DNA from: Austropuccinia psidii | Lineage: Eukaryota > Basidiomycota > Pucciniomycetes > Pucciniales > Sphaerophragmiaceae | Assembly: GCA_023105745.1 (NCBI GenBank) | Contig: JALGQZ010000007.1 | Span: 196,592 to 260,591, forward strand | Length of the DNA stretch: 64,000 bases | Direction: 5' to 3' | Made by a program: the position numbers and the translations under genes | The notes under the pieces: model-generated | The model's input: only the letters and a program-made list of their open reading frames with translations | The model's database searches: none | What the model was told of the DNA's origin: nothing | In this document: positions 19,088-29,868 of the stretch, piece after piece | Layout of the letters: every line of letters starts with the position of its first letter | Numbering within the stretch: position 1 is the first letter of the stretch

Positions 19088-20910
19088 TGTGAGCCTTAGA
19101 GGTAATTCCATATACCCAAAAGACCACAAATATAAAAAATAACATATTAATATAAATAAAATAAATTTATTTATATTATTAAAACAAAAATCAAAATATA
19201 AATATAAAATTATATTAAAAATAAAAAATTAATTACAATTTAAAAATAAAAATACATTAAATTTTGTAAGTATGAAATTACATTTATACTTGAAAAATTA
19301 AGTAAAAATGAAATTTTAACCAAATTGTGAAAAATTAAATAAATTTGGAAAAAAGTTAAATAAAAATTATTATAACTTTTTATCCAATAAATAAACACAT
19401 AAAAATTATTTCACCATTGGATTCCTCATAAAAAATCAGGTGGGGTCACCTCTGAGTGAAATTCTTGTAACTCAACTCTAAATAAGCTTAAATTAAGTTT
19501 TTAGTATTTTCAATACAAAAGTTGAAAATCCTCAAAACCTTAATTCAATTCACACCACATGTGGTGTTAACCATCAATTTTTGTGTTAAAATTGAGGTGT
19601 TGTGTTTAGTTTAGAAGTTATGAGGAATTGAAGTATTTTCAATTGAATTCAATTGAAATGTCAAAATGTGCACGTGTATTACATAAGTGAACTTTGATTT
19701 ACATATGAGGTGTCAATTATTACTGTATTGTACTGTACAATTGAATTGAATTAAATATATAAATTATAAGTATAATACATGATGAGGAATTAAAGGAAAA
19801 ATAAATTTGGGGGGGGGGAAAGGAACTCCAGCTCTAAGGGGGAGCTAGACCCCCAAAATCCTTGCTGACAGGCGTGGGATGTCAAAATTCACGCAAAAGT
19901 TCATCACTTTTGGCCTGGAATTGAGTTACAGGGTCTGTGGACTCAATTGATGATGAGGTTTTGATAGCAACTGGGGTAGTTTTAGCTGTTGCCAAGAGGG
20001 TAAAAATACCTTAAGATAAAACAATCATAATAAAAACAGTTTTAACTGGTTTCTACGCCTCTGACACACATTCTGACGTGGTTTGAAGGCTCTAGGCCTG
20101 GTATTGCTATAGTAATGGCTGATTTAAGGGTCTAAAATGGCTAAAAATGGCTAAAAATGGCTTCAACCAGCCCTTTTTGGTCTAAACCAGGGTTCAATGA
20201 TGCCATAATTGGCTTTTCTGTTGTCAGACTGTTTTTCAAGACTGAAAAGAGTAAATTTTACCTTTGGAGTAAGAGAATTGATAGCTATAAAAGAATGTCT
20301 TCTTTGCCCCACTTTTCTCTTCATGTTAGAATCTTGTCCTTTTATAATTAGTTTAAACATTGTTAAACCAATCAATAAAAGATTCCAACCACCTTTTTTA
20401 AATCATTTTAAACCTTTTAACCACGTGAAAAAATCATTATAATCATTTTTTGTAACTCTTATAATCATTTTTACCCCTGAACCACCCCAAAAGTGAATTA
20501 AAGCATCTTTCATCACCGTAAACTTTGTCACTTTGTTTCCAAATTCACTCTGGTCACTTTTGGGAGTGTTTTCTCTTTAATATTCTTTTTAAAGACTCTG
20601 TTCTTTAATTAATTGCTTGCAGTTCTTTGCTCAATTAATTCCAATTGAAATTGCTCTTGAAGAAATTTCTTTTGTAGCCTTAAAATATCTCTTGTAGAGT
20701 ATTTTTTGGATAAATTTTTATTGTTGGTAAAACAATAAATTTTTATAATATTATTTTTTTATACTAATAAAGTTATAAGCAATAAAATTGGTGTGTTTTC
20801 TCTTAAAAATAATATTTCATACTATTTTTAACTGAATTTTACCTTATACAAATTTTGAGGACAGGAAAAGTACTTGATTTTTAATCAGAGTTTCATATCC
20901 ACACCTTACA
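19088..20910 (+). repeat. Solo LTR S2 (1,823 bp), TSD ATTAT
   Basis: It starts TGTGAGCCTTAGAGGTAATT and ends CACACCTTACA. The flanks ATTAT at 19083-19087 and 20911-20915 are identical. The termini match the A-D chromovirus family (TGTGAGCC...CCTTACA), but the interior is very different, so it belongs to a sister family. It holds a G10 run at 19810 and a threefold TGGCTAAAAA motif near 20139. Short open frames at 20157-20442 are not credible genes. Confidence 0.9.
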
Positions 20911-21075
20911 ATTATGAATGGGATAAAATCCTAAACTGGCTCAAATAATATCCCCCTTCATAAATAATCACTCAATTTTTTCCCAAATAATCACCCTCCG
21001 AACAAGTTGCACATCAAACATAGATATTTATAAACAAACCAGCCTTGCACCAATTTCAACACCCCCTATTCCTCA
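20911..21075. other. Short 5' flank of the Plavaka-like transposase
   Basis: This AT-rich stretch has no recognisable coding or terminal repeat sequence. It may contain the transposase promoter. Confidence 0.4.
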
Positions 21076-24000
21076 ATGCATATATGCATGTGTCAACACT
21101 GCTCAACTCAAACACACTCTTCCCCTGAGGGTGATAGGCAGGGAGTTTCCTTCACAACTTTCCAATACAAACAGCACATTAAAAAGCTCAAATCTCTTGC
21201 AAACATCCGTACTTCTGTATCAGGATCTGAGTGCCTGCAAATTCTATTGGATCAAATTTTCCCAGCTGATTATTCTCAATTGACTCAAAGCACATTCTCC
21301 ACACCACTGCTTCTGAATTCAACTCCACAGAAACCATACAGCAGTGGTCCAAACCTTCACCCACAAGACCTTTGAATGAAAATATCTGCCATTCTATCAT
21401 TAAGGTATAATATACCTCACAGGGACTCATGCATTCTAAACCCCTCCCTGAACCTGCTGATCAAGTCCAGTAGCTCAAGCTCAGGTGTTAACCCCACTAC
21501 TGCATTCCATATACCTCAAGATCTCAGTACCATATTTGGGCATCTTCAATTAGAGCCAGTGATTCAAAACTATATATGTTGTCCTCAATGTTTCTTTCTG
21601 AATGGCCTTGCTGAAGCTTCCACAGCTGACCAACTGCACTGTCAATGCCATAATGACCCAAATGATAATGATCCCCCTTGCACACAATCATTAGGCAAAT
21701 TCATCAATTCATTTGAACCCCGCAACAAAAACACAACCAAAATCAAAAAATATTTATCCCAACAAAACATTTCATTTATCAACCATTCAAAAATTGGCTT
21801 TCCATATTTCTCCAGATGGCTGGAACTATGGAAATTCTGCATCAAAATCAACAATTTCTAATTCCCAAAGGTTCCCCCAAATGTGACATCTGGGATGGAT
21901 TGGTCTAGAGAGGCTTCACTGGCACTAGAAATATCAATGAACCCCCATTCATGTCCATTCCCAGTGCATTGGCCTTCTCCATTTATGTGGACTGGTTCAA
22001 TGCACATGGAAAGTCAACCTGGTTGGCCAGCATTGGACCTATCATGCTTATTTGTCTTAATCTCCCCCCAAGTGAAATATCGAAGCCAGAGAATGTCTCT
22101 GTTGCAGGAATAATTCCTGGTCTGAAGGATCCAACTTCCCTACAATTGAATCACCATAAATTCCACTCATCAAGGAGCTCAAAAAGCTATAGAAAGGTTA
22201 CCATTTTTCACCAACTTCAACAGGTCCTTCAGGATACTTTATCCATGCTACCATCCTTACGTCCATTGGGGATGTGGTTGCCATGCACAAGATTGCTGGA
22301 TTTATTTCTCATTCAGGAAACCACTTTTGTAATTTTTGCACTATTCACAAAGCTCAAATTGAAGAAATTGGTCATCAATTTAACTACACACACTCATACC
22401 AAAATCATGAATCAACCATTGTGAAATGGCTTTGGGCATCCCCACAACAAAGAAAAGTAATTTTCGCTGAGTATGGAGTGCAATATTCAATTTTGGAAGA
22501 CTTCCAATATTGGGATGCAACCAGAATGGTTAATCTTGACATAATGCATAATTTAATACTTGGAATTTTGAAGGATCATGCAACTTTCAAATTGTGCATC
22601 CCAGAGTAAAAATCAAAAATATACTTCAGGACCCGCAAGAAATCCAATGACACAAATAGTTCAGACTCAGATTCCATGACCTCCAACAGCTCTATTGATC
22701 AAGCCACATTGAGAGAGGCCCGCTCCTTGAGAAGAGATGCAGAAAAAATAATAAATGAGTCACTCCCCACTACTTCCAGCCGACAAAATTACTTCCCAAT
22801 GCCCACCCCTCACATGCAACATCCATCTAGTGGTTCTGTGGAGATTCCCTCATTTCATGCAGATCACATCCCCTCTGAATTGGATATTAGTGCAATGAGT
22901 GATCACCAGATCAAGGGTGAGGCTCTGGAGAATCTCCAACAAATCATATCTGATAGCATAATTCCCTCATCATGGACAAGAGTGCCTTGCAAAATGGGTT
23001 CCCCCTCTCATGGTAGTTTAAAAGAGGCTGAATGGGCTCTCTTATACAAGGTCTAAATTCCATTTTTAATGCTCACTCAACAGATGTCATTAGATGAACA
23101 CAATTCCCCCAATACCCAAAGAAAAATGCATAAATCAGAAGACCTTTCAAAGGAACTAACCAAGAATACATTCCATTTGATTAGTGCTATCAACATTGCC
23201 AAAAGTTGGACTGTTTCAATGGATGATGTGACTGCATTTTCTGAACATTGGAAAAAATTCTGCCTTTCCAATCAACACCTGTTCCCAACAAAGAAAAGTA
23301 AACCAAATCATCATTTTGCTGATCATATTCCAGAACTCTTCCGATGGTGGGGCCCAGCACAAGCCTCAGCCACATGGGGTTATGAGCACTTGATTGGAGT
23401 ATTTGAAAAGATGCCAACAAATAACAAAATATGTATGTCAATTAGTAAGAGAATTACATTCACATTTACTAAACACATGAACTGAATAAGACTAACTTCT
23501 TGCAACTCTGAATAGATCATATAGATAAAAACTTACTTCAACATATCTGTTGATGTTCCAACCTTTCTGTTCTCCTGAAATCCCCATCTGTCCCATGTGA
23601 AATAAAACAACTTTTTAAATCACAGCCGCCTGCCCCATTCAATCAGAAAAAACATAACAAACCATCCCTCCATGACCAACAAAATTATAATTGCCTGGTT
23701 GAGTACTTACAGAATTTTCATTCCACAAGGGAAATAGCTGAATGGATCAGCTTAGCCACTAGTGTACAATCCAGAAGTTATCCCACTTCAAGGATTGTCT
23801 CACCCTGGTATTTTACAGTTTCAAACATTAATATTAGGAACAATATATTTTCAAATGAATCCAAAAATGTTAGAAACAGCGTGATATGTTTTCTGAGGGG
23901 CAACTCACGACAATTCGGTATTATTAATAGCATTTTTAAAGTCTCTGAGCCATCTTGCATGCTGAACAATAACTTTCTGATCTTAAAAACCTTGAAGATT

Positions 24001-24177
24001 GATCTGACTTTCTTACCAGATTTCCCGCATCTCAATATTTATAAAGCTGTTGGTTTTGATGATAGACACTTGGTTATATCTGAAGAAGAAATAGAATGTC
24101 ACTGTGTATTGTATGATAACAAAGTGATGTCATGTGGGCTGCTTGTAATGATAAAGCCATTATTTCATGATATTTAG
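21076..24177 (+). pseudogene. Plavaka-like (CACTA superfamily) transposase, broken by stops and a frameshift
   Basis: The N-terminus has a Cys/His-rich motif (CMCQHCSTQTH) at 21076, then a second one (CCPQCFFLNG) near 21575. The core is clear: SIYVDWFNAHGKS with a catalytic-type Asp at 21990, LICLNLPPSE, then after a frame change near 22150 GDVVAMHKIAGFISHSGNHF, a zinc-binding CNFC, YWDATRMVNLDIMHN and, later, KPNHHFADHIPEL with WGYEHLIG (Glu at 23384) and MPTNNKI. A C-terminal segment runs to 24177 (VGFDDRHLVISEEEIECH). In-frame stops are at 21906, 22190 (both fitting Trp TGG to TAG), 22607 and 23054, and more lie after 23485. It would mobilise a DNA transposon by cut-and-paste. The terminal repeats were not identified. 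Confidence 0.82.
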
Positions 24178-24703
24178 TCTCCACTTTTTGAGGAAAATAT
24201 AGTGATAAAATCATGAAATTCTGTCAGCTTTATTAGGCATTTTGAAAGAGAAATAACTGCCTCAAGATTTGGTGACAGTGACATGCCATTGTGACAAGCA
24301 AAGCCCATTAGTTCACATGGCCACAAAGAAATTATTATCTTGAAATTGGGTATAGTGTTAATAACCCAATTCCAATTACCAAATTACCCACAAACTCACA
24401 GATCACAGGATCTAAAGTGACACAGCTGCCCCATAATCATATTGGAAGTGGGTCTCAGCATTACATTGGGTCCATGAGAGTTTGGATGTTTGCAAGTATC
24501 ATGGAGCTGGTCACATGTACTAATGAGTGCTTTGTGCAGGTAGGTTTCAGAAAATCACATCTACACATTCTCTTGCCTTCTTGCGCATGTCTCATAATTA
24601 CGCACCTGCACACTCCACAAGGGGTTCCACATGTGTCACCCACAAATGGTCAATGCCACTTGACATTAAACCCTCCCATCCTTTGCCTTTGTGTGCATGT
24701 GTC
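24178..24703. other. Sequence after the Plavaka-like gene, no gene seen
   Basis: No supported coding sequence. Open frames here are short and composition-driven. The sequence is cut at 24703 by solo LTR S3 and continues at 26123. It may be the 3' flank or terminus of the Plavaka-like element. Confidence 0.5.
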
Positions 24704-26122
24704 TGTCAGGGTGACTCTATGATATAGCTTCAAAATGATAATAAAAGCTATAACTATGAGCATGAAACAAAAATAATGTTGATATTAAATTTAGAATATG
24801 AGTAAAAGGGCTATACTAAAATAATTTAGTGATGGCAAGTGCTGATGATAGCCCTGGGTGCAGCGTTTGCCTGTTGGTTTACAATAACAAACCCTACAAT
24901 AAGTACAACTTATAATTATAACCTGTTAAATTGTAAGGGTCCCACTTCTTTTAAGAAGTTATACCATGTAAGAATATTAAGAACAGGATGATGGATTAGC
25001 TTCCTGGTGAGGAAAAGCCTCCTTTTATCTTGTTCTGGGTAGTGGCAGGTGGTTTACCTCTACAAACGGCCACAGAGTGAAACCTTTCACTACTATGGGC
25101 TGGTTTGTGGTTCTATACACTCAATACAGACTAGTATTGTGTGGAAATGTGGTTTTAGAACCACAAGTAGTCATTTTTACCCTATAAAGGGTGACAAGTT
25201 TCACCAATAGAGTTTACAGGTGTGTTCTGGTGCTTCTGATGCGTCAGAAGCTGTACAGAACCTGTATGAATCACTGTATTTGACTTAACTATGAGGTATT
25301 GAAGTATAAACAAGCTTCTTCATCTGTTTGACACCTCATAATCATACTTATGGGATAGTATCCCACTGTAAGGTTGTATTGGCCAAACTATGGGATTTTA
25401 ACCTTAAAGCTGCTATAGATTTGTCAGTTTTTGAGATATTGATCTCAAAGTTGGTTCATTGTGTAGCCCTAGATGTGATATACACAATGGGACCTCATCC
25501 GGTAGGGTTATCATTAAATATGGAAAAGTTATGCCATGTACAAGTTTTTGTATACACATTGATGATTTGTCCAAAAACTGTATGAAATGTTTTTGCTCCA
25601 TATCTTTTGTTCTACATAGGATATGCGGAAATGAATGGAACCATTAGATAGCCCTTATTGTGTCCTTTCCAAAAAGACCCCACTTTAGGTATCTCACACT
25701 AAAACTGTAGAAGTTAGATGAGAGGTGAGTATTTTAATCACCCTTATTTGACCTTATTTTGGTCATAACTTCTGTAATTCTGGTGCTGGCTCAGTTTGGC
25801 TAGTACCATTGGATAGCCCTGGCTTAGAGCTTCATTTTTAATACCCATTTGATGGGGTTAAGCCTCTTCCTCTGTATTTCAGATCAGAGGTGAAAATTGA
25901 GGTTTATGCTCAGCAATCGCTTTGAGCAGGAATAACTTTGTTATGCTTTTTCCTATGATGATGGGACTTGTATATTTGGAAAGAGGTTATTTTCCTCTTT
26001 CGTTTAAAATCTTTAGAGTTAATTTGGCTCAGCTCCATGCTTTGGTGGTATCTTGGCTTTACCATTGGTTTATGGTATTTGGCTATCATGCTTGTGCTCT
26101 GGTTTTGAGTCACAGGCTGACA
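24704..26122 (-). repeat. Solo LTR S3 (1,419 bp, family TGTCAGCC), TSD GTGTC
   Basis: This is the inverted copy of S1. On the plus strand it begins TGTCAGGGTGACTCTAT and ends TTTTGAGTCACAGGCTGACA. The flanks GTGTC at 24699-24703 and 26123-26127 are identical. There is no internal region. S1 and S3 face opposite ways about 6.5 kb apart and so form a large inverted repeat around S2 and the Plavaka-like gene. Confidence 0.92.
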
Positions 26123-26366
26123 GTGTCACACCCATGTACCTGCTGCATTGTGCAGCGGGCTGCAACCATGTCACCCCCTCATGCTGAGCTGATTAATGGC
26201 TACACAAAATTAGGACAACACATCATTTTCCCTTGGTGTGCATGTCACACACACACCCACACCTGCGGTATTGTGGGGTGGGCTCCACCAGTGTCACCTG
26301 CAAAATTTCAATCTTACTAAGGTGGAGTCCCTTAATGGATGACCTGAGAATAATCAGATTCAATAA
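26123..26366. other. Short unique segment between S3 and the palindrome
   Basis: It contains CA-rich microsatellite-like sequence (GTCACACACACACCC near 26247) and no gene. It ends with ATAATCAGATTCAATAA (26350-26366), which recurs in direct orientation at 27025-27041 on the other side of the palindrome. Confidence 0.6.
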
Positions 26367-27014
26367 TCCCTCTTTTTTTAATAATTTTATAGTTGATATA
26401 AATAGTATTTATATTACTTAATGACTTTAATATTGGTAACATCATTCTTGTAAATTTTTATTTCTGATCAAATATCAATTTTCTACACATTTATTAATTT
26501 TTGGTAACATTAAAAAATTGGCATAAATATATCAATTCAACATATATTAATATATTTAACTTATATATTATTTTTATAATATATTACCATTATTATATTA
26601 TTTATTGATAATGGGGGTGGTCAAAGTTACCAAATCTCAAACCCAAAAAACAGAGTTTTTCCTTTCCCAAATCCCACCTTAACCCAACAAACCCAAAAAG
26701 TTAAGGTGGGATTTGCAAAAGAAAAACTCGGTTTTTTGGGTTTGAGATTTGGTAACTTTGACCACCCCTATTATCAATAAATAATATAATAATGGTAATA
26801 TATTATAAAAATAATATATAAGTTAAATATATTAATATATGTTGAATTGATATATTTATGCCAATTTTTTAATGTTACCAAAAATTAATAAATGTGTAGA
26901 AAACTGATATTTGATCAGAAATAAAAACTTACAAGAATGATGTTACCAATATTAAAGTCATTAAGTAATATAAATACTATTTATATCAACTATAAAATTA
27001 TTAAAAAAAGAGGG
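26367..27014. repeat. 648-bp near-perfect palindrome
   Basis: The left arm starts TCCCTCTTTTTTTAATAATT and the right arm ends with its reverse complement. Reading the arms against each other I find only about three mismatches in the outer roughly 245 bp and a few more in the inner roughly 70 bp. The centre is an intact stem CCCACCTTAAC / GTTAAGGTGGG around a loop of about 16 nt. The outer arms are chromovirus LTR sequence (3' part) and the inner part is a MITE. The right arm is co-linear with the D LTR and the left arm is its inverted copy. Confidence 0.9.
26613..26769. mobile_element. MITE with Harbinger-like termini, centre of the palindrome
   Basis: This 157-bp element has no coding capacity. 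Its ends are GGGGGTGGTCAAAGTTACCA and the inverted form, closely matching the end of the Harbinger block at 6932. It is itself almost wholly an inverted repeat. It sits in LTR sequence about 160 bp from where the LTR 3' end would be. Probably a non-autonomous relative of the Harbinger element. Confidence 0.7.
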
Positions 27015-27221
27015 AAAGAATATTATAATCAGATTCAATAACTTACTTTTAGCACTTAATATAATGATTTTAAGTACTTCTAGGCCTAATAATATATATA
27101 CAACCTATTTAAGTTTTATTCACAATAAAAACAGGGAGAATTACATATTTTACTATTTTTATGTCAATTTTGATATTTTTCAGAGAATTTTAAGAAAAAA
27201 AAGAAAATATTTGTGTAAGCA
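26770..27221 (-). repeat. 3' LTR of element D, left segment
   Basis: On the minus strand this corresponds to the LTR 3' part of A-C, including TAATATAAATACTATTTATA and the region equivalent to 39480-39680 of C. An extra roughly 25 bp near 27015-27041 includes the 17-mer that also flanks the palindrome on the left. Element B interrupts it at 27221. The last roughly 160 bp of the LTR are missing. Confidence 0.75.
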
Positions 27222-29172
27222 TGTGAACCTTTGAGATATGACCACATACCCAAAAAGGTCACAAGAAATATTTAATATAATTATACATTAAAAATAAGTA
27301 CCTTAAAAATACAAAAATACCATAAATTGGTATAAAACTTGGTTTAACTTAAATTCCAATGAATAAACATGTGAAATAAATTATACCATTGGATTCCCCA
27401 TGGTAAAATACACATATACCATTTTTATGACATATCTGTAAAGTCAATATTTAATAAGTTATAAGTAATAATACCTTATAAAAAACACAAATCCTTATTT
27501 ATTTCAAACACCAATGAAACAACATGTAGAATAAATGGTACCATTGGGTTCTCCATAAATTTTCACACATAAAACAATTAAGAAGCTAAGCTGCAAAATC
27601 AATAGTTAAGGAATTAACCTGAATATATGCACTTTTTTGGTCAATGCATATATTCAAGGATTTTAGCTAATATCTCTTGAATTATGCATGATAGAGTAAT
27701 GAACCAAAAATAATGTCATCACGCAATTACTGTAGGAATACAGAAATGAAGTTTATTTCACAAGTTATAAACAAGGTTAAAATCTTTAAGGAATTATTGA
27801 TTAAAATCAACAGAGCTGTTGACCACTTTGTGGTGAAAGTGGTCCAAACATAGAAAAAAGTGGACAGTTCGATCCTACTAGTTCATTCGTGAAGAATGAT
27901 GTATTTTTTATTCTAATATTCAAGGTATGACCCCGCGAAATCATAGTTTGAAGTTTAAAATATTAAATTTCGACAGAAAAGATGAGTTACAAGAAAAATC
28001 ATCAAAAATAGAGTTTTTATGATGTAATGAAATGCTCTTGGAAGCATAATAACGTTATGCCAAGCTATTAGAACTCACTCTCTGAATTCCTGTAGCGTGT
28101 AAATCTTAAAAGTTATTAAGGATCAAAGTTTGAGCTTAATTTGATCATTTATGATCACTCACTGTAACCTTAAATTGAGTTTAACAGTCATATGAGTGAT
28201 ACAATTGGTGAATACTATTAGTTTATGATTAAAACTAATAAAATCCACAAATTTTTGGGTTCTCCCAAGCCTTTGACGTCAGCAAACTTAGAGCTATAGT
28301 GATAACTCTAAATAATGGCGTAATAATGATGTAATATGGTTTGATCATGATGTAATCATCACCAAACCTTAAAATATTGATCAATTCCAGTGGATATGAT
28401 CCATACATGTCTACTAAAAGCCTGTTGGACTCTAGGAGGGAGGTATTTACTATAAATAGAGCTCTTTTTACTCTGTTTTCCCCTCAGACGCATCAAAATT
28501 ATTAAATCAATTAAGTTAAAAGGTAATATCTTTATTCTTTATATAAAAATCTTTTATATTATTAAACACCAAAGATCATCTTATTATAATCATCAATTTT
28601 GACATTATTAAATCATTTATTTAATCGTTTTTTCTACAAATCCCTCTAAAATCTCATTTCCACATAAAAATCAAGAATATTTGTAATTTTCTCTATTTTT
28701 TATTGTAAATACAATTTGGATAAGTTGTATTTACATTACTTGGCATAAAATATTTCAAAATTATTATATTAAGTATTAAAAGTAGGTTATTTTCTCTTTA
28801 TTATTACCTTAATAGTTCTTTAATTAATATAAATAGTATTTATATTAATTTATAACTTTAATATTAGTAATATTATTGTTATTAATTGTTTTTTATTAAT
28901 AAAAACCAATTCTTTACGCCTTTATTATTTGTTTGTAACAATAATAAAGTGCCATTAAATATATTAATTATTTTATATTAATATATTTATTTTATTCTAT
29001 TATATTTTATAATATAAACTATATTATCATATTTAATTGATAATATAATTATTTTTACGCCATAATTATAATAATTATTTTCATCTTATTTATTTCATTT
29101 ATAAGGACATTCAGAGTACAATAAGTAAAATATTAGTAATTTTTACTTATTGTTTTATAGTCAAACCTTACA
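27222..29172 (+). repeat. 5' LTR of element B (1,951 bp)
   Basis: It runs from TGTGAACCTTTGAGATATGA to TCAAACCTTACA and is homologous to 35735-37675 over its full length. It contains the hairpin GACCACTTTGTGGTGAAAGTGGTC at 27821-27844, an 11-bp stem TGTAAATACAA/TTGTATTTACA at 28704-28735, and a TATAAATAGAG box near 28451 that could serve as promoter. Confidence 0.93.
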
Positions 29173-29174
29173 TT

Positions 29175-29192
29175 TGGGGGCCTGGCCATGAT
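29175..29192 (+). other. Candidate primer-binding site of element B
   Basis: TGGGGGCCTGGCCATGAT lies 2 nt after the LTR, as in A and C. Confidence 0.65.
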
Positions 29193-29646
29193 ATTTACTC
29201 TAAAAGACCTTTAAAAAGATTTAATTGGGCTTATCCAATAATAAATTATCCTTATAATCATAAAATTATATAATAATCTTATATTTATTGATTTTAAAAG
29301 CTATAGAGGCATTTGGAAAGCAATTGTACTGTCTTACACGTGGTTTTTCACATCCTTAGACTTGCAAAAACTTTCTTTGAGTGACTCTAGTTATTAAAAA
29401 AGATATTTTATAAATTAAAAATAATTTTATATTATAAATTAATTTTATAAAAAGAATCATATTCATTTTTATTTCATTCTTTAAAAATAAAAACATAAAA
29501 AATAATAAAAAAGTTATTTTATTCATTTTAACTTCATTTTTTTCTATAAAAAAAAGATATAAAAGCAATTTTATGTGGAAAATTGCCATATCTTACCAAA
29601 AATAACACTTTTATATAAAAGACTTATATTTAGTTGTCTTTTTTAG

Positions 29647-29868
29647 TGTTTGAAGACAACCAAACCACTGTTGAAAGATTGGTGGAAGAAACTTGTCAGA
29701 GTTCTCCGACACCAATAATTACCAAATGAAAGAAAGCCAAGAAATTGGACTTTCCAGGACCCACCATTCAGGACTCTGAAGGTGAGTACCTCATTTATAA
29801 ATTGCCATAAGAAAATTCCTGTCCTGAAATCCTCTTATTTCTTATTTTTCTTATAATATGACTAACAG
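29647..29868 (+). other. Leader exon and intron upstream of gag, element B
   Basis: The exon (29647-29781) follows TTTTTTAG and ends GAAG|GTGAGT. The intron (29782-29868) ends ACTAACAG and contains the gag ATG (29858-29860). The exon is 15 bp shorter than in A and C and has an in-frame TGA (CCAAATGAAAG). The reading otherwise continues VERLVEETCQSSPTPIIT then KKLDFPGPTIQDSE. Confidence 0.55.

Noticed and set aside
20157..20442. Three overlapping short frames in S2
   Set aside because: Within a solo LTR, on both strands, without recognisable motifs.
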